NCBI RefSeq assembly: GCF_001548475.1
Contig: NZ_LRUJ01000021.1
Span: 1 to 64,000, forward strand
Length of the DNA stretch: 64,000 bases
DNA from: Bordetella hinzii LMG 13501
Lineage (GTDB): Bacteria > Pseudomonadota > Gammaproteobacteria > Burkholderiales > Burkholderiaceae_B
Direction of reading: 5' to 3'
The notes below the pieces were generated by a model. The model ran no database searches, was not told the DNA's origin, and saw only the letters and a program-made list of their open reading frames with translations. This document shows positions 1-7,610 of the stretch, piece after piece; the first letter of the stretch is position 1; every line of letters starts with the position of its first letter. Both the position numbers and the translations under genes were made by a program.

Positions 1-105
1 CCCGCGCCGGGCGCCGGCGCCGGCGCGCCGCAGCAGCAAGGCCAGCCCGGTTCGGGCGCCGCCGCCGGTTCGGGCGGCAGCCAGGACACCCGTCCGGCCC
101 GCTGA
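1..105 (+). CDS. C-terminal end of an unidentified protein
   Basis: Only the last 34 codons are in the window, ending in TGA at 103-105. The visible tail is low-complexity (Pro, Gly, Ala, Gln) and finishes GSQDTRPAR. It looks like a disordered C-terminal linker or tail, and no family can be assigned. The gene begins upstream of the window. A short GC-rich stretch, which can form a hairpin from the repeated CCGCGGC-type bases around 128-150, separates it from the next gene. Confidence 0.6.
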   Translation, partial: PAPGAGAGAPQQQGQPGSGAAAGSGGSQDTRPAR

Positions 106-168
106 GGCCGGCGTCGCCACCATCCGGCCCCGCGGCGCCGTCGCGGGGCCTTCTCAGGGAGAACTTCC

Positions 169-744
169 ATGCGCGCATTTCACCAAGCCACGACCCTCCT
201 GTTCCTGGGCGCCATGCTGGCCGCCCCGCCAAGCAGCCAGGCGCAAACGGCCAAGCCCGACGCCGGCCCGGTCAATTCCGCCCATAACATCGAGACCGAA
301 GACCGCGATTTCCTGTCCAACGCGGCCCAGGCCGGCCATCTGGAGATCGAAGGCAGCAAGATGGCGCTGCGCAAATCGGCCAACCTGGACATCAAGACCT
401 TCGCCCAGCGCATGATCGACGACCATGGCAAGGTGGCGCAGGAGCTGGCCGGCCTGGCGCGCAACAAGGGCGTCGAGATCCCCGGCGAGCCGTCCCTCAT
501 GCAGAAGGGCGTGCTCAAGGGGCTGGACCTGCGCAGCGACGGTTTTGACGAAGCCTATGCGGATTCCATCGCGGTCTCGGCCCACAAGGACGCGGTGGAA
601 CTCTTCGACAAAGCCGCGCGCGAGGCCAAGGACGCCGAGGTCAAGGCCTTCGCCGCCCGCGTGCTGCCCCAGCTCAAGCAACACCTCGCGATGGGCCAGG
701 AGCTCCAGCGCAAGGTGTCGGCCAAGCAAAAACAGAAGGACTGA
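169..744 (+). CDS. DUF4142 periplasmic protein
   Basis: A 191-residue exported protein. Residues 1-26 are a signal peptide (short basic start, hydrophobic core, cut near SSQAQ). The rest is an all-helical domain with the pattern of the DUF4142 family: DRDFLSNAAQAGHLEIEGSKMAL near residues 46-68, then DIKTFAQRMIDDHGKV, and a C-terminal helix LKQHLAMGQELQ. Family members resemble ferritin-like four-helix bundles and are often linked to envelope stress, but no reaction is established. A GGGAG-type ribosome site precedes the ATG. The gene converges on the SDR gene, with 5 bp between the stop codons. Confidence 0.85.
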   Translation: MRAFHQATTLLFLGAMLAAPPSSQAQTAKPDAGPVNSAHNIETEDRDFLSNAAQAGHLEIEGSKMALRKSANLDIKTFAQRMIDDHGKVAQELAGLARNKGVEIPGEPSLMQKGVLKGLDLRSDGFDEAYADSIAVSAHKDAVELFDKAAREAKDAEVKAFAARVLPQLKQHLAMGQELQRKVSAKQKQKD

Positions 745-749
745 GCCGC

Positions 750-1745
750 CTAGCGCCGGCGCGTCATCGCGGTTCCCAAGAGCAGCAGGGCGCCGGCGCC
801 CACCCACAACATGCCGCCGCCATGGGTGCGCAGCTGGGTGTAGACGCTATGGCGGCGCACGTTGGAAGGGCGGGGCGCCGAGGTGCGCAGGCCGGGCTCG
901 TACAGGGCGTCGCCATCATGCGTGGCCGGCACATCGCTGCGCTGGCGGCGCGTCATCCACCCGGCCAGGCGGTCCATGACGCCCGGCACGCGCTGGCCCA
1001 GGGACCCCATCATCGCCGCCGCCGAGCCCACATAAACGTCGCGGGCCGGCGTGCAGGCGGCGTACAGGATGGCGTCGGCCACCAGTTCCGGCGCATAGAC
1101 TGGCGGGATCAGGGTCGGCTCCACGTCCATATAGTTGCGCGCATGGCGCGTGAAACCGGTGTCGATGGAGGCCGGCTTGATCAGGGTCACGCTGACGGGG
1201 GCCTCCTGGGTGCGCAATTCCATGCGCAAGGCGTCCGTGAAACCTTTGACGGCATGCTTGGCCGCCGAGTAGGCGCCCTGCAGCGGGATGGCCCGGTCAG
1301 AGACCTCGCTGCCCACATTGACCAGCGCGCCGCCGCGCTCCTTGAGATAGGCCGCGGCCGTCAGCGACCCGTAGACCACGCCCCAGTAGGTGGTCTCGAA
1401 CAGCTGGCGCTGGTCCTCCAGCGGCACGGTCAGCAGGTCCCCGAAGATGGACACGCCCGCATTGTTGACCCAGGTGTCCACGGCGCCGAAGGACTCCTGC
1501 GCGCGCTGCAGCAATTGCGAGTGATCCTCCTGGCGGCCCACATCCATCACGACGGAAATCGCTTCGCCGCCCTCGGCGTGGATGGCCTTGGCGACCTCGC
1601 CCAGCGCGGCCTCGTCGCGCCCGGCCAGCACCACGCGCGCGCCGGCGCGCGCCGCCGCCTTGGCCGTGGCCGCGCCTATCCCGCTGCCGGCGCCGGTGAT
1701 CACGATCACCTGTTCGGACAGGGGCTTGAGTTTGAGTTTGTTCAT
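750..1745 (-). CDS. SDR-family oxidoreductase with C-terminal membrane anchor
   Basis: A 331-residue short-chain dehydrogenase. The nucleotide-binding motif TGAGSGIG is at residues 17-24, NNAG near 90, the structural Ser in VNVGSE, and the catalytic YSAAK near 160, so the active site looks intact. It is longer than a classical SDR. A hydrophilic extension follows the enzyme domain, and the last 20 or so residues (GGGMLWVGAGALLLLG then TRRR) form a probable membrane helix with a positive end. The start is the ATG at 1743-1745, because upstream in-frame sequence overlaps the divergent catalase gene and is not SDR-like. The substrate is unknown. It is divergent from the manganese catalase, so both may belong to a stress response. 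Confidence 0.85.
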   Translation of the reverse strand: MNKLKLKPLSEQVIVITGAGSGIGAATAKAAARAGARVVLAGRDEAALGEVAKAIHAEGGEAISVVMDVGRQEDHSQLLQRAQESFGAVDTWVNNAGVSIFGDLLTVPLEDQRQLFETTYWGVVYGSLTAAAYLKERGGALVNVGSEVSDRAIPLQGAYSAAKHAVKGFTDALRMELRTQEAPVSVTLIKPASIDTGFTRHARNYMDVEPTLIPPVYAPELVADAILYAACTPARDVYVGSAAAMMGSLGQRVPGVMDRLAGWMTRRQRSDVPATHDGDALYEPGLRTSAPRPSNVRRHSVYTQLRTHGGGMLWVGAGALLLLGTAMTRRR

Positions 1746-1892
1746 CGATGGTTCTCCGTGCGGGCCCGGTCCCCGATGAACCGGGATCCGGACAGGGAGT
1801 CCGGAGCAGGGCAGGCGGCGGCAAGCCGCGTGCCCGGGCAGGCACGCCACCTGCTGGCCCACCCGGCTCTTCCACCCACACCGGAGCCTTCC

Positions 1893-2720
1893 ATGTTTGC
1901 GCACAACAAACGCCTGCAATACACCGTCCGCGTCGCCGGCGGCGACCCGGGACTGGCCAACCTGCTGCTGGAACAATTCGGCGGCCCGCAAGGCGAACTG
2001 GCGGCCGCCTGTCGCTACTTCACCCAATACCTGGCCGAAGACGACCCCGGCCGCCGCGATATGCTGATCGATATCGCCACCGAAGAGCTCAGCCATCTCG
2101 AGGTGATCGGCTCCCTGGTGGCCATGCTCAACAAGGGCGCCAAGGGCGTGCAGGCCGAAGCCACCGAAAAAGAAGCCGACCTCTACCGGCGCCTGCAAGG
2201 CCCGGGCAACGACTCCCACCTGACTCAAGTCCTCTATGGCGGCGGCCCGGCGCTCACCAACTCCGGCGGCCAGGTCTGGAACGCCGGCTATATCGACACC
2301 ATCGGCGACCCGCTGGCCGACCTGCGCTCCAATATCGCCGCCGAGGCGCGCGCCAAGATCATCTACGAGCGCCTCATCAACGCCACCGACGACGCCGGCG
2401 TCAAGGACGCGCTGACCTTTCTCATGACGCGCGAAGTCTCGCACCAGCTGTCCTTCGAGCGCGCCCTGCATGCCATCGAACCCAACTTCCCCCCGGGCAA
2501 GCTGCCCGGCGATCCGCGCTACGCCAATACCTACTTCAATATGTCGCAAGGCGAGGGCGATATGCGCGGCCCCTGGAACCGCGACGATATGTTCGAGTAT
2601 GTCAGCGACCGCGAAGCACAGATGGGCATAGACGGCCAGGGCGAGGCCATCGTGGCGCTTGCGCCGGAGGAAAAGCAGGCGGTCGAAGCCATGCGCAACC
2701 GCCTGGCGACGCGGACCTAG
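1893..2720 (+). CDS. Manganese catalase
   Basis: A 275-residue non-haem catalase of the ferritin-like superfamily that dismutates hydrogen peroxide at a dimanganese centre in the cytoplasm. The expected metal ligands are visible: Glu in QGELAAACRYF (about residue 35), Glu and His in ATEELSHLEVIG (about 66-72), Glu in EARAKIIYERL (about 150) and Glu/His in REVSHQLSFE (about 180). Length fits the family (about 270-300 residues). The start is the ATG at 1893. No other gene shares its strand nearby. It is divergent from the SDR, leaving 147 bp for both promoters. Confidence 0.93.
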   Translation: MFAHNKRLQYTVRVAGGDPGLANLLLEQFGGPQGELAAACRYFTQYLAEDDPGRRDMLIDIATEELSHLEVIGSLVAMLNKGAKGVQAEATEKEADLYRRLQGPGNDSHLTQVLYGGGPALTNSGGQVWNAGYIDTIGDPLADLRSNIAAEARAKIIYERLINATDDAGVKDALTFLMTREVSHQLSFERALHAIEPNFPPGKLPGDPRYANTYFNMSQGEGDMRGPWNRDDMFEYVSDREAQMGIDGQGEAIVALAPEEKQAVEAMRNRLATRT

Positions 2721-2727
2721 GCGCCGG

Positions 2728-2847
2728 CTACAGGCTGCTGCCCAAGGCCCGCATCTGTTCGCGGATCTCCTGGCCGGGCAGGTCGCGCAGCCGGCGTCCC
2801 GAGGTGATGGACAGGGCCGCGGCAAGTGCCGCGGCCCGGCCATATTC
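2728..2847 (-). pseudogene. Possible C-terminal remnant of a transcription regulator
   Basis: In the 304-bp gap between the catalase and chrA, the minus strand reads an open tail (EYGRAAALAAALSITSGRR, then LRDLPGQEIREQMRALGSSL, stop at 2728-2730). The pattern (AALSITS..., then an amphipathic helix ending RALG) resembles the C-terminal end of IclR-type regulators. There is no in-frame start codon and no HTH domain upstream. The rest of the gap holds only the dyad at 2909-2924 and no complete gene. This is weak evidence, because a chance open frame in GC-rich DNA is possible. Confidence 0.25.
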
Positions 2848-2908
2848 GAAAATTCCGCCACGGCCTGGCGGCTTTTCCGTCTTGTCCCCTGGCGACCGTC
2901 AAAATACG

Positions 2909-2924
2909 CATAATGTATATTATG
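2909..2924. promoter_or_regulatory. AT-rich perfect dyad, possible operator
   Basis: CATAAT and ATTATG are exact inverted repeats around GTAT, in an AT-rich island within otherwise GC-rich DNA. It is followed on the plus strand by GGAG and an ATG at 2938 that leads into no recognisable protein and runs antisense to chrA. It may be the operator or promoter of a lost gene, or part of the chrA 3' end. Confidence 0.35.
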
Positions 2925-3024
2925 TAAAGTAACGGAGATGGCGGAAGCCCGGTCCGCCCTGCGTGGTTTGGCAAGCCCCCGCCCGAAGCCGCCGCTTGCC
3001 CTATCCACCCCCATCCCGCTGTCC

Positions 3025-4404
3025 TCACACGGCCAGCCTCGCCACCAGCCCGATGACGGCGCAGGCCGCGATGACTTCGATCACGCCGCGCTTGAACCTG
3101 AAGAGCGCGAGCGCGGCGCCCAGGGCGATCAGCGCCGACAGCGCATCGAACGGCCCCGCCAGCCCCTGGGGCCAGAGCACGTGATAGCCGAAGAACACCG
3201 CCAGGTTCAGGATGACGCCGACAACGGCCGCGGTAATGGCGGTCAAGGGCGCGGTGAATGTCAGGTCTTCCTTGGTGGCCTCGACCAGCGGGCCGCCCGC
3301 CAGGATGAATAGAAAGGACGGCAGGAAGGTGAACCAGGTCACGATGACGGCGGCCACGGCGCCCGCGGCGAACAGCAGCTCCGGGCCGAGCAGGCTATGC
3401 GCGTAGCCGGCGACAAAGCCGACGAAGGCAACCACCATGATCAGGGGGCCCGGGGTGGTTTCGCCGAGGGCCAATCCGTCGATCATCTGCACGGGCGTGA
3501 GCCAGCCGTAGTGGTCGACCGCGCCTTGGTAGAGGTATGGCAGCACGGCGTAGGCGCCGCCGAAGGTCAGGTAGGCGGCCTTGGTGAAGAACCAGCCCAT
3601 CTGGGTGTAGGCGCCCTGCCATCCGCCAAGCGCCGTGAGGACGGCCATCGGGAGGCCCCACAGCGCCGCGCCGACGGCCAGGACGCCGATCAGGCGGCCC
3701 CAGCGGAAACGGGCGTGTTCCGGCGAGGGCGTGTCGTCGTCGATCAAGGCCGGGCCATGGCTTTGGGCCTTTGATCCATGGCGCGCGCCAGCGTGGAAGT
3801 ATGCCGGCCATCGGCGGCCGCCCACGGCGCCGGCCAAGGCCGCGATGGCGACAATCAGCGGAAATGGCAGTGCCAGCGCGAAGATCGCCACAAAGGCCGC
3901 GGCGGCGATGCTCCAGAGCACGGGGTTTTTGAGGGCCCGGGATCCGATGCGGTGGGCCGCATGCAGGACGATGGCGGTCACCGCCGGCTTGATGCCGTAG
4001 AACAGCCCGGCGATGACGGGCACGTCGCCCCAGGCGATGTAGATCCAGGACAGGCCGATGAGGATGAACAGCGAAGGCAGGACGAACAATCCGCCCGCGA
4101 CCACCCCGCCCCAGGTCCGATGCAGCAGCCAGCCGATATAGGTCGCCAGTTGCTGCGCCTCCGGTCCGGGCAACAGCATGCAGTAGTTCAGGGCATGCAG
4201 GAATCGCCGCTCGCTGATCCAGCGCCGGCGCTCGACCAGTTCGGTGTGCATGATGGCGATCTGGCCCGCCGGGCCGCCGAAGCTGATGAAGCCCAGCTTG
4301 AGCCAGAACCACAGCGCCTGCCGGAAGCTGACCGGCCCGGGCCGCTCCAGCGGCTTGTCCTCGGGCGCGCCGGCGGCCACGGCCGTCTCCCGCGTGTTCA
4401 TCAT
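3025..4404 (-). CDS. chrA: Chromate transporter ChrA
   Basis: A 459-residue inner-membrane protein of the CHR family that exports chromate, driven by the proton gradient. It has the two-halves structure of the long family form. Each half carries the family's FGG element: FWLKLGFISFGGPAGQIAIM near residues 32-51 and FFTKAAYLTFGGAYAVLPYL near 272-291. GETTPGPLIMVVAFVGF follows the second. About ten hydrophobic segments are visible. The start at 4404 (Met-Met) overlaps the stop of chrB by four bases, so the two are translationally coupled. A poorly conserved hydrophilic loop lies in the middle (about residues 205-232). Confidence 0.95.
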   Translation of the reverse strand: MMNTRETAVAAGAPEDKPLERPGPVSFRQALWFWLKLGFISFGGPAGQIAIMHTELVERRRWISERRFLHALNYCMLLPGPEAQQLATYIGWLLHRTWGGVVAGGLFVLPSLFILIGLSWIYIAWGDVPVIAGLFYGIKPAVTAIVLHAAHRIGSRALKNPVLWSIAAAAFVAIFALALPFPLIVAIAALAGAVGGRRWPAYFHAGARHGSKAQSHGPALIDDDTPSPEHARFRWGRLIGVLAVGAALWGLPMAVLTALGGWQGAYTQMGWFFTKAAYLTFGGAYAVLPYLYQGAVDHYGWLTPVQMIDGLALGETTPGPLIMVVAFVGFVAGYAHSLLGPELLFAAGAVAAVIVTWFTFLPSFLFILAGGPLVEATKEDLTFTAPLTAITAAVVGVILNLAVFFGYHVLWPQGLAGPFDALSALIALGAALALFRFKRGVIEVIAACAVIGLVARLAV

Positions 4405-5345
4405 GCCCCGCCCTCCTTCTCGAAGCTGGCCAGCAGCCCATCGAAGACGCCGCTGGCCAGCGCCAGCAGTTGGTCATCGTCGGCGACCGTGGCCCGCAGA
4501 CCCGCCAGAATCTGTTCCACCCCGGCGGCTTCGGCGGGCTGCACACCGCCGGCATCCAGAAAATGCACGATGGCGCCGAGCCGGTCGATGCCACGGCTTT
4601 GCAGGCCAAAGGCGGCCGCCAGGTGCTCAAACGTGACCTTGGCGCCGACATGCGAGAAGCTCGCGCCGTCGAAGTCGAAGCCCACGGCCGTCCGGGGGCA
4701 GTCGGCCGGCGACGCCAGCCACAAGATGCGGGCATCCTTGTCGATGCGGCGCCGGATCAGCCAGGCGCTCGCCAAGCGGTCCACCCAGGGCCGGGCGCGC
4801 GTCGCCCAGGTCCGGCCCTGGTAGTCCTCGACCCGCAACCGCACGATGGGCGAATCGAGCGCATGCGGCTCGTCGGCCGACAGGGCGCGATGCGCGCCCT
4901 CCTCCAGTTCGCGCAATGCCGCATCGGCCTGGCGCTGGGCCTCGCCCGGAAAGAAGTCCGTCTCGGCCAGCTGGACATAGGTTTTGCGCAGCTTGCGCAG
5001 TTGTTTCAGGGTCTCCAGCGCGGTATCGGGCGACAGCGCGCTTCGCAGCGGCTCGACGCCCTTGGCCATCAGCTCGCCATACTCGGCCGACCGGTCGAAC
5101 AGGGCCTGCAGCCGCGCCGGATCTTCCTCGGCAAACGCGGCATCGGCCAGATAGGCCGTCCCGCCGCTATCGCGGACCTCGCGCGCGATCGTTTCCAACG
5201 TCTGCCGGCTGCCGCCGCGTGACGGCAGCAGATAGACGCCGTCACGCAGCACGGCCGCCCCGCAGGACTTCAGGGCGCGCCAGGCGCGCATGCGCGCCGC
5301 GGCGTTTTCCGTGGGCATCGAAAGAATCAAGGCTAACCAGTCCAT
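4401..5345 (-). CDS. chrB: Chromate resistance regulator ChrB
   Basis: A 314-residue ChrB-family protein. The N-terminal half (WLALILSMPTENAAARMRAWRALKSCG) is the ChrB_N region. The C-terminal half contains WATRARPWVDRLASAWLIRRRIDKDA and GFDFDGASFSHVGAKVTFEHL, the conserved ChrB C-terminal block. In other proteobacteria ChrB is a chromate-responsive regulator of the chr operon. It is the first gene of the two-gene operon, immediately upstream of chrA. The direct repeat at 5361-5389 in its promoter is a candidate for its own binding site. Confidence 0.92.
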   Translation of the reverse strand: MDWLALILSMPTENAAARMRAWRALKSCGAAVLRDGVYLLPSRGGSRQTLETIAREVRDSGGTAYLADAAFAEEDPARLQALFDRSAEYGELMAKGVEPLRSALSPDTALETLKQLRKLRKTYVQLAETDFFPGEAQRQADAALRELEEGAHRALSADEPHALDSPIVRLRVEDYQGRTWATRARPWVDRLASAWLIRRRIDKDARILWLASPADCPRTAVGFDFDGASFSHVGAKVTFEHLAAAFGLQSRGIDRLGAIVHFLDAGGVQPAEAAGVEQILAGLRATVADDDQLLALASGVFDGLLASFEKEGGA

Positions 5346-5360
5346 GCCGGGCTATCGTTA

Positions 5361-5393
5361 TGTAGAGTATTTAACGTTTTTGTAGCGTACTCT
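5361..5393. promoter_or_regulatory. Candidate ChrB control region upstream of chrBA
   Basis: Two near-identical 9-mers, TGTAGAGTA (5361-5369) and TGTAGCGTA (5381-5389), lie exactly 20 bp apart, about two helical turns. The same stretch also forms an inverted repeat, AGAGTA (5364-5369) with TACTCT (5388-5393). It lies 16-48 bp upstream of the chrB start codon, where promoter elements should be. Assignment to ChrB is inference. Confidence 0.4.
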
Positions 5394-5447
5394 TCAAGCC
5401 CAACAAAAGCAACAAGGCCGGGGCGGCGCCAGGGTTTTCCGGCTGCC

Positions 5448-5466
5448 TATCCTCCCCCCGGGGATA
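5448..5466. promoter_or_regulatory. Candidate nickel/cobalt-sensor operator
   Basis: TATCC and GGATA arms surround an uninterrupted C tract, 11-29 bp upstream of the sensor gene. CsoR/RcnR-family sensors recognise G/C-tracts flanked by short AT-rich inverted repeats, so sequence and position both fit autoregulation of the sensor-efflux operon. Confidence 0.55.
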
Positions 5467-5476
5467 TGATGGCGGC

Positions 5477-5755
5477 ATGATGAAGAGCGACCCCCACACC
5501 CATCACGATGCCGTCGCCAAGCGCCTCAAGCGGGCCGAGGGCCATTTGCGCAGCATTCTGCAAATGATGGAGGACCACCGCGGCTGCCTGGAGCTTGCCC
5601 AACAGCTGCACGCGGTCGAACGGGCGATCTCGCAGGCCAAGAAAATCCTGATCCGGGACCACGTCGACCACTGCCTGCAGGAGGCGGTGGGCGGCGCAGG
5701 GGCGGACAGGCAGCGCGCCATCGACGAGTTCAAAGCCATCACCAAATACCTCTGA
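5477..5755 (+). CDS. CsoR/RcnR-family metal-responsive repressor
   Basis: A 92-residue all-helical repressor. The N-terminus is His-rich (PHTHH, residues 6-10). Candidate metal ligands are Cys37, His62 and Cys66. The Cys-His spacing of 25 and His-Cys spacing of 4 match the pattern of nickel sensors such as InrS, rather than the His-His pair of E. coli RcnR. Metal binding would release DNA and open the operon. It lies 12 bp upstream of a nickel/cobalt efflux gene, which supports Ni/Co over copper or formaldehyde as the signal. The start is the first of two adjacent ATGs. Confidence 0.85.
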   Translation: MMKSDPHTHHDAVAKRLKRAEGHLRSILQMMEDHRGCLELAQQLHAVERAISQAKKILIRDHVDHCLQEAVGGAGADRQRAIDEFKAITKYL

Positions 5756-5767
5756 GAGCCCTTACCC

Positions 5768-6670
5768 ATGCTGTCGTTTTCCGCGCTGTTGGCCCAAGGC
5801 GCCGCGCACGCCTGGCTGTTCATTCCCAGCGCCATCCTGCTGGGCGCCCTGCACGGCCTGGAGCCCGGCCACTCCAAGACCATGATGGCGGCCTTCATCG
5901 TGGCGATCCGCGGCACGGTCTGGCAGGCCGTGCTGCTGGGCCTCACCGCGACCCTTTCCCACACCCTCGTCGTATGGGGCATCGGCCTGGGCGGGATGTA
6001 TCTCTGGCGCGGCGTGGCGCCGCAGGCGCTGGAACCGTATTTCCAGCTGGCTTCCGGTGTGATCGTCGCCGCCATCGCGGCCTGGATGTTCTATCGGACC
6101 TGGCGCGAACAGCATGCCGGGGCGCATGTCCACCCTCACGCGCACGACCACTCCGCGCACGACCACTCCCCGCACGACCACGCGGGGCATGTCCATGACC
6201 GGGGCGGGCATCACCATGACGCCGACGACGACGGCCATACCGACGCCCACCAGCGGGCGCACGCCCGCGACATCCGCCGGCGGTTCGCCAACCGCGACGT
6301 GACCCATCGGCAGATCGCCCTCTTCGGCTTGACGGGGGGTCTCATCCCCTGCCCCGCGGCCATCACCGTCCTGCTGCTGTGCCTGCAGCTCAAGGCATTC
6401 ACCCTGGGCGCGGTGCTGGTGCTGTGCTTCTCCATCGGCCTGGCCATCACGCTGGTCACGGTCGGCGTGGTCGCGGCCCTGGGCGCGCGCCAGGCCAGCC
6501 GCCGGCTGCCGGGCTTGAACACCTTCGCGCGGCGGGCGCCCTATCTGTCCAGCCTGCTCATTCTGGCGGTCGGGGGCTACCTGGGCCTGCTGGGGTGGTC
6601 GGGGCTATCCGCGAACCCGGCGGCGCAGAACCCCGGCACCGCCGGCCTGTCTCTTCCGGCTGGACATTAA
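5768..6670 (+). CDS. rcnA: Nickel/cobalt efflux permease (RcnA/NicO type)
   Basis: A 300-residue inner-membrane protein. HGLEPGHSK near residue 30 is the metal-binding signature of the NiCoT/RcnA superfamily. GGLIPCPAA lies in the second half. About six membrane segments are visible. A very His/Asp-rich cytoplasmic loop (about residues 116-168, repeated HDHS and HDHA units) separates the halves, as in RcnA, and probably captures Ni(II) or Co(II). It is co-transcribed with the preceding repressor. The protein exports excess metal. Confidence 0.9.
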   Translation: MLSFSALLAQGAAHAWLFIPSAILLGALHGLEPGHSKTMMAAFIVAIRGTVWQAVLLGLTATLSHTLVVWGIGLGGMYLWRGVAPQALEPYFQLASGVIVAAIAAWMFYRTWREQHAGAHVHPHAHDHSAHDHSPHDHAGHVHDRGGHHHDADDDGHTDAHQRAHARDIRRRFANRDVTHRQIALFGLTGGLIPCPAAITVLLLCLQLKAFTLGAVLVLCFSIGLAITLVTVGVVAALGARQASRRLPGLNTFARRAPYLSSLLILAVGGYLGLLGWSGLSANPAAQNPGTAGLSLPAGH

Positions 6671-6674
6671 GCTC

Positions 6675-6697
6675 CGCCCGGGCGCGATGCCCGGGCG
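6675..6697 (+). terminator. Hairpin after rcnA
   Basis: CGCCCGGGC and GCCCGGGCG are perfect 9-bp arms around a GCGAT loop, starting 5 bp after the rcnA stop. It lacks a U-tract, so it may be a Rho-assisted or RNA-stabilising hairpin rather than a simple intrinsic terminator. The following 170 bp (to 6864) contain nothing I recognise. Confidence 0.55.
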
Positions 6698-6864
6698 TGA
6701 GCGCCGCCGATTCGCCGTGGCGAGCGCGACGCCGGCAGGTTCGGCGGTGCGCGGCCCATCGCTCCTCCCCCTGCCCCTCCCTCCCTCTCCGCCTCGCCCG
6801 ACATCTGCCGCAAGGAGGCGGTTTACCGTTGGCCTTGGCGGTTTCACCTTGCTCCGGCCAATGA

Positions 6865-7590
6865 GTGACACCCCTTGACGGCTTTATTTGCAACAAACTT
6901 ATCGTGCCGACCACGGCCGGCGGCAGCATTGGCGTCACGCAAATGGTGCGCTCCGCGCCGGACGGCAACACGGTGGCCGGCGTCTGGCTGGGCCCGGTGA
7001 CGGTGGCCCCGCATACCATGCCGGTCTCCTACACCCTGCAGGACTATATACCCGTGGCCCAGCTCACCAGCGCGCCCTATGTGATGTGCGTGCAGAGCAG
7101 CTTCGCCGCCGACGACGGCAAGGCGCTGATGAAGACGCTGCGCGAGGCGCCCAACCGCTATTCCTTCGGCACCGACGGCGCCGGCGACACCCTCATGGCC
7201 TTGCTGGGTGGCCATATCGATCTGTACGTGGGCTCGATCCCGCCCGTGCTGCCCTATGTGAAGAACGGCAAGGTCAAATGCCTGCAGCTGACCTCGGCCG
7301 ACAAAGTGGCGGCATTGCCGCAGGCCACCAGCCTGAACGAGCTGGGCCTGGGCGAGGAGCAGACGCTGTTGTGGCGCGGCATCCTGGCGCCGAAGCAGAC
7401 GCCGCCCGAGCGTATCCGGGTGCTGGAACAGGCTTTCACCACGGCCGCGCAGGCGCCGGCCACGCGCCGCTTCGTCGAGGAGGCCGGCGAGCAGGTCACC
7501 ATCGTGACCGGCGAGGCGCTGCGCAAGCAGATCGAACAGGAGTACACCGCCTTGGGCAAGGTCGCGCAGGGCTTGAGCCTGACGAAGTAA
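6865..7590 (+). pseudogene. Decayed TctC/Bug-type solute receptor
   Basis: The reading frame matches Bug receptors only from AGGSIGVTQMVRSAPDGNTV onward (about 6910). The signal peptide and the first 70-80 residues of a normal receptor of about 325 residues are missing. A second lesion is visible: YSFGTDGAG runs straight into DTLMALLGGHIDLYVGSIPP, whereas family members have about 30 residues between those motifs (the segment containing the VPYKG motif). The remainder to the stop at 7590 is intact. With no export signal and a broken binding fold it is unlikely to work. It converges on prpR. Confidence 0.8.
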
Positions 7591-7610
7591 GGGCCGGCCC
7601 GCCAGGCCGC

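Noticed and set aside
1748-2932. Plus-strand open frame overlapping the catalase in another frame
   Set aside because: Arg/Pro/Gly-rich shadow; the catalase frame has all metal ligands.
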